From: DAOUAG01 sp034432935
GTDB taxonomy: Bacteria; Chloroflexota; Dehalococcoidia; SM23-28-2; RBG-16-64-32
Length of the DNA: 15,434 nucleotides
Assembly (NCBI GenBank): GCA_034432935.1
Contig: DAOUBD010000064.1
Coordinates: forward strand, 1-15,434
Direction: 5' to 3'
Made by a program: the position numbers and the translations under genes. The notes under the pieces are model-generated. The model was not told the origin of the DNA. It saw only the letters and a program-made list of their open reading frames with translations, and did not search any database. Shown piece by piece: positions 12,670 through 15,434 of the stretch (position 1 is the stretch's first letter; every line of letters starts with the position of its first letter).

Positions 12670-13038
12670 TTGAAGGATAACGGGCCTAGACACCTGCCCA
12701 GAATCTCTGCCACGAGGCTGACAGTGGCCATCGCCGCCGTGGCCGTGGTGTACTTCTTGGTGGCGGGCGCTTTCAACACCGTGCGTTCGCACCAGTGGCG
12801 CCAGCAGGAAGGCCAACTGCGTTCCGAGATCCAAGACCTGCAAAGCCGGTATCAACGGCTGGAGGCCTTGAAGGAATACCTGAACTCGGACGAGTACATA
12901 GAGACGGTGGCGCGGGAGCAGCTAGGGCTGGTCAGGCCGGGGGAGGTAGGCTTCGTCGTTATCTCGACGGGTGCTACGCCGACGCCCGCGCCTGGCGAGG
13001 AAGGGTCCGAGCTCTGGTGGGACGCCCTGATACGCTGA
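12670..13038 (+). CDS. ftsB: FtsB/DivIC-type septum formation initiator
   Basis: A 122-residue bitopic membrane protein. A short basic cytoplasmic N-terminus is followed by one membrane helix (about residues 16-35), then a coiled coil (about 40-66, Q/L/E heptads), and the family's Y-I-E-T-V-A-R-E-Q-L-G-L-V-R-P-G-E segment (about 76-92). The tail is Pro/Thr-rich. Family members join FtsL and FtsQ in the divisome and help activate septal peptidoglycan synthesis. The TTG start at 12670 is the only start that keeps the basic N-terminus; a GTG at 12724 would lie at the membrane helix. It is followed closely by tilS, a common neighbour in bacteria. Confidence 0.85.
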   Translation: MKDNGPRHLPRISATRLTVAIAAVAVVYFLVAGAFNTVRSHQWRQQEGQLRSEIQDLQSRYQRLEALKEYLNSDEYIETVAREQLGLVRPGEVGFVVISTGATPTPAPGEEGSELWWDALIR

Positions 13039-13068
13039 GCGCAACGCTTCCGCTGTAGAATCGGGATG

Positions 13069-13089
13069 GGGGCGCGGGGTGCGCCCCGC
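13069..13089 (+). other. Hairpin upstream of tilS start
   Basis: GGGGCGC (13069-13075) and GCGCCCC (13081-13087) form a 7-bp stem around GGGGT. It lies between two candidate tilS starts (13066 and 13102), just after a -10-like TAGAAT (13056-13061). It is better explained as leader RNA than as coding sequence. Confidence 0.35.
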
Positions 13090-13101
13090 AACGCACTTGC
13101 C

Positions 13102-14556
13102 ATGTCCGATCCGTTTCCTTCCACGCTTTTTACCCGCAGGCTTGAGCGGCGAGTGTTAGGGTTTATCTCGGCGCAAGGGATCGCGCGGCCAGGCGAGAAG
13201 GCAGTGGTGGCTGTGTCAGGCGGCCCCGACTCCACGGCCCTGCTGGTGTTGGCGTCCGGTCTGGCCCCGGTGCTGGGCTGGCGGCTGACGGTCGCCCACT
13301 TCGACCACGGGCTGCGGGGACCGGCCGAGGCCGCTGCCGACGAGGCCTTTGTGCGGGATGTGGCGTCGGCACTGGGGTTGCCGGTGACCACGGGCAAGGG
13401 GGACGTGATCCGCAGCGCTCGCCGTAACGGGCTCTCTCTGGAAGATGCCGCCCGCCGGTTGCGTTACCGGTTCCTGGCCAGGGCGGCCCGGGCCGCTGGG
13501 GCCACGGCCGTCCTCCTCGGCCACACCCGGGATGATCAGGCCGAGACGGTGCTGCTGCACATCCTGCGGGGCAGCGGCCTCGATGGGCTGGCAGGCATGC
13601 GGCCGCGATCGGCGTGGCCGGTGTCCGCGGGCCCAGAGGCTGTGCGGCCGCTCCTGGGGGTCGCCCGCTGGGAGACGGAGAGGTACTGCCGGGAGCTGGG
13701 CCTGGCGCCCAGGCAGGACGCCACCAACGAGATGCTCCTCGCCTACCGCAACCGCATTCGCCATGAGGTGATGCCCCGCTTGCGGCAAATCAACCCCCAG
13801 GCGGCGGTGGCGCTGGCCAGGATGGCCGATGCCGTGGCCGTAGATGCCGCCCACCTCAAGGCTGAGGCCGATGCCGCCTGGCGCCGGCTGGCGCAGCGCG
13901 AGGGCGGCGCCGTCTCCTTGCCGGCCAGCGGACTCGAGAAACTCGATCCGGCCATCGGGGCCAGGGTCCTGCGCCGTGCCTTCGAGACCCTGGCGAAGGG
14001 CCGCGGAAGCCTGGGGAACGCCCACGTGCAGTCGCTCCTCACCATGCTGGAGAAAGGCCGCGGCCGTGTATCTCTCCCGTGCGGCATCACGGCATCCATG
14101 ACAGCAAAAGGGTTGATCCTCGGCAAGAGCGCAGAGGCGGGATCCAAGAAGCTAGCGGAGACCGTCGTGGACGTCCCCGGCGTGACAGTCGTGGGCCCGT
14201 GGCAGGTGGAGGCCGCTATCGTTGCGCCGCCGGCCGATGTGCGGTCAGTGGGGGCCCTGGAGGCGTATATGGACGCCGGGGCCTTGGCTCCGCCGCTGAC
14301 GGTGCGTTCCCGCAGGCCCGGGGACCGCCTGCGGCCGTTGGGCCTAGGGGGGGAGAAGAAGGTGCAGGACATCCTGGTGGACGCGCGGGTGCCGGCGGAG
14401 GAGAGGGACGGAGTGCCCCTCCTCTGCGATGCCAGGGGCGTCGTATGGGTAGTCGGTCACCGTCTGGACCAGCGGGCAGCGGTGACGGCGGAGACCCAGA
14501 AGGCGGTGCGGCTGACCTTCAGGCCCCGCGGGGCGCCGGCCGGCTGGGGGGCTTGA
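13102..14556 (+). CDS. tilS: tRNA(Ile)-lysidine synthetase
   Basis: Modifies C34 of tRNA-Ile(CAU) to lysidine with ATP, changing its decoding from AUG to AUA. From the ATG at 13102 the protein has 484 residues. The PP-loop S-G-G-P-D-S is at 39-44, followed by the family block G-H-T-R-D-D-Q-A-E-T with R-G-S-G-L-D-G-L-A-G-M, N-R-I-R-H-E-V-M-P-R-L, and a C-terminal TilS_C domain (R-S-R-R-P-G-D-R-L-R-P-L-G, K-K-V-Q-D-I-L, V-V-G-H-R-L-D). An ATG at 13066 adds 12 unremarkable residues across a GC-rich hairpin and follows a possible -10, so I prefer 13102, although neither has a good ribosome binding site. The usual hpt and ftsH neighbours are absent; the rRNA operon follows instead. Confidence 0.92.
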   Translation: MSDPFPSTLFTRRLERRVLGFISAQGIARPGEKAVVAVSGGPDSTALLVLASGLAPVLGWRLTVAHFDHGLRGPAEAAADEAFVRDVASALGLPVTTGKGDVIRSARRNGLSLEDAARRLRYRFLARAARAAGATAVLLGHTRDDQAETVLLHILRGSGLDGLAGMRPRSAWPVSAGPEAVRPLLGVARWETERYCRELGLAPRQDATNEMLLAYRNRIRHEVMPRLRQINPQAAVALARMADAVAVDAAHLKAEADAAWRRLAQREGGAVSLPASGLEKLDPAIGARVLRRAFETLAKGRGSLGNAHVQSLLTMLEKGRGRVSLPCGITASMTAKGLILGKSAEAGSKKLAETVVDVPGVTVVGPWQVEAAIVAPPADVRSVGALEAYMDAGALAPPLTVRSRRPGDRLRPLGLGGEKKVQDILVDARVPAEERDGVPLLCDARGVVWVVGHRLDQRAAVTAETQKAVRLTFRPRGAPAGWGA

Positions 14557-14663
14557 CCGGGCGGTGCGGACGTGCTATTAATCGTATGGACGCAGGACGT
14601 TAAGAAGCCGAAGCGGACGCCGGACCCGGGCTGCGAAGGCCTGAGGGTTGGAAGCGAAAAGCG

Positions 14664-14692
14664 TTGACAAGGGTAGGTCCGGCGTATAGACT
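14664..14692 (+). promoter_or_regulatory. rRNA operon promoter
   Basis: A perfect -35 TTGACA (14664-14669) is 17 bp from TAGACT (14687-14692), the same -10 hexamer as in the tRNA-Met promoter of this window. TATAGA at 14685-14690 is an alternative -10 with 15-bp spacing. The start would be near 14699, about 170 nt before mature 16S. Confidence 0.7.
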
Positions 14693-14792
14693 GGTTCTTT
14701 GGCGAGTTCCTTAATAACGGGCACAAACGGGCCTGATGCCGGATCTGTTTTTGACTGCTGGCAAAGGGTCTGTGTTGTGGCGTCTTCTTGTC

Positions 14793-14804
14793 GGCACCTT
14801 AACA
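14793..14804 (+). promoter_or_regulatory. boxA-like antitermination element
   Basis: GGCACCTTAACA resembles the boxA consensus TGCTCTTTAACA and sits in the rRNA leader about 65 nt before 16S, where Nus-factor-dependent antitermination elements are expected. Confidence 0.45.
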
Positions 14805-14868
14805 GCTGAATAGCGGATGGAAGTGCGAGGCTCTCGTAAATTCAGGCTAGGTTTGAACCTGAAGTCTT

Positions 14869-15434
<566 letters not shown>

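Larger units (their letters stand above)
14557..14868 (+). other. rRNA operon promoter and leader region
   Basis: There is no coding gene in this 312-nt stretch. It holds the rRNA promoter (14664-14692), a boxA-like sequence (14793-14804) and, just before 16S, an inverted repeat TTCAGG/CCTGAA (14841-14846 with 14858-14863). The A/T content is higher than in the flanking genes, as usual for rRNA leaders. Confidence 0.7.

Overview
The window is a GC-rich bacterial chromosome segment. Its right end is the first ~566 nt of a 16S rRNA gene. The signature stretches I can read there (the GAATCTTGGGCAATGGGCG region and the GCGCGCCTTACGCATGCAAG 5' region) resemble Chloroflexota, most closely the Dehalococcoidia as I remember them. 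That placement is from memory, not a search. The gene content fits a free-living bacterium and most of the window is ordinary chromosome. The one clearly accessory-looking piece is a toxin-antitoxin module at about 8.2-9.1 kb.

Left part (1-3.1 kb): a minus-strand tRNA-Met(CAT) with its own promoter, a DMT/EamA transporter, a small unrecognised protein, and a minus-strand tRNA-Val(TAC) downstream of a minus-strand CaCA-type cation exchanger.

Middle (3.1-8.2 kb): a plus-strand methylmalonyl-CoA module. In order it holds the mutase catalytic subunit, two tandem DinB-like proteins of equal length, methylmalonyl-CoA epimerase, a second VOC-fold protein that has lost epimerase metal ligands, the separate B12-binding mutase subunit, and the MeaB G-protein chaperone. 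The genes overlap or sit close together. The epimerase interconverts the methylmalonyl-CoA epimers, the two-subunit mutase makes succinyl-CoA with adenosylcobalamin, and MeaB protects and loads the mutase. A consensus-like promoter and a strongly structured leader precede the mutase.

An AbrB-type antitoxin/PIN toxin pair follows meaB (8378-9075). It is bracketed by two copies of the last 57 nt of meaB, both ending in an in-frame TAG, so the TA module appears to sit inside a duplicated meaB 3' end. Beyond it is a convergent gene for a proteasome-like Ntn hydrolase with Ser instead of Thr at the predicted mature N-terminus.

Right part (9.9-15.4 kb): a CorC/HlyC-type membrane CBS protein, a TIGR03936/DUF2344 radical-SAM-linked protein, a histidine phosphatase, an FtsB/DivIC-like septum protein, tRNA(Ile)-lysidine synthetase TilS, then the rRNA promoter and leader and the start of 16S rRNA.
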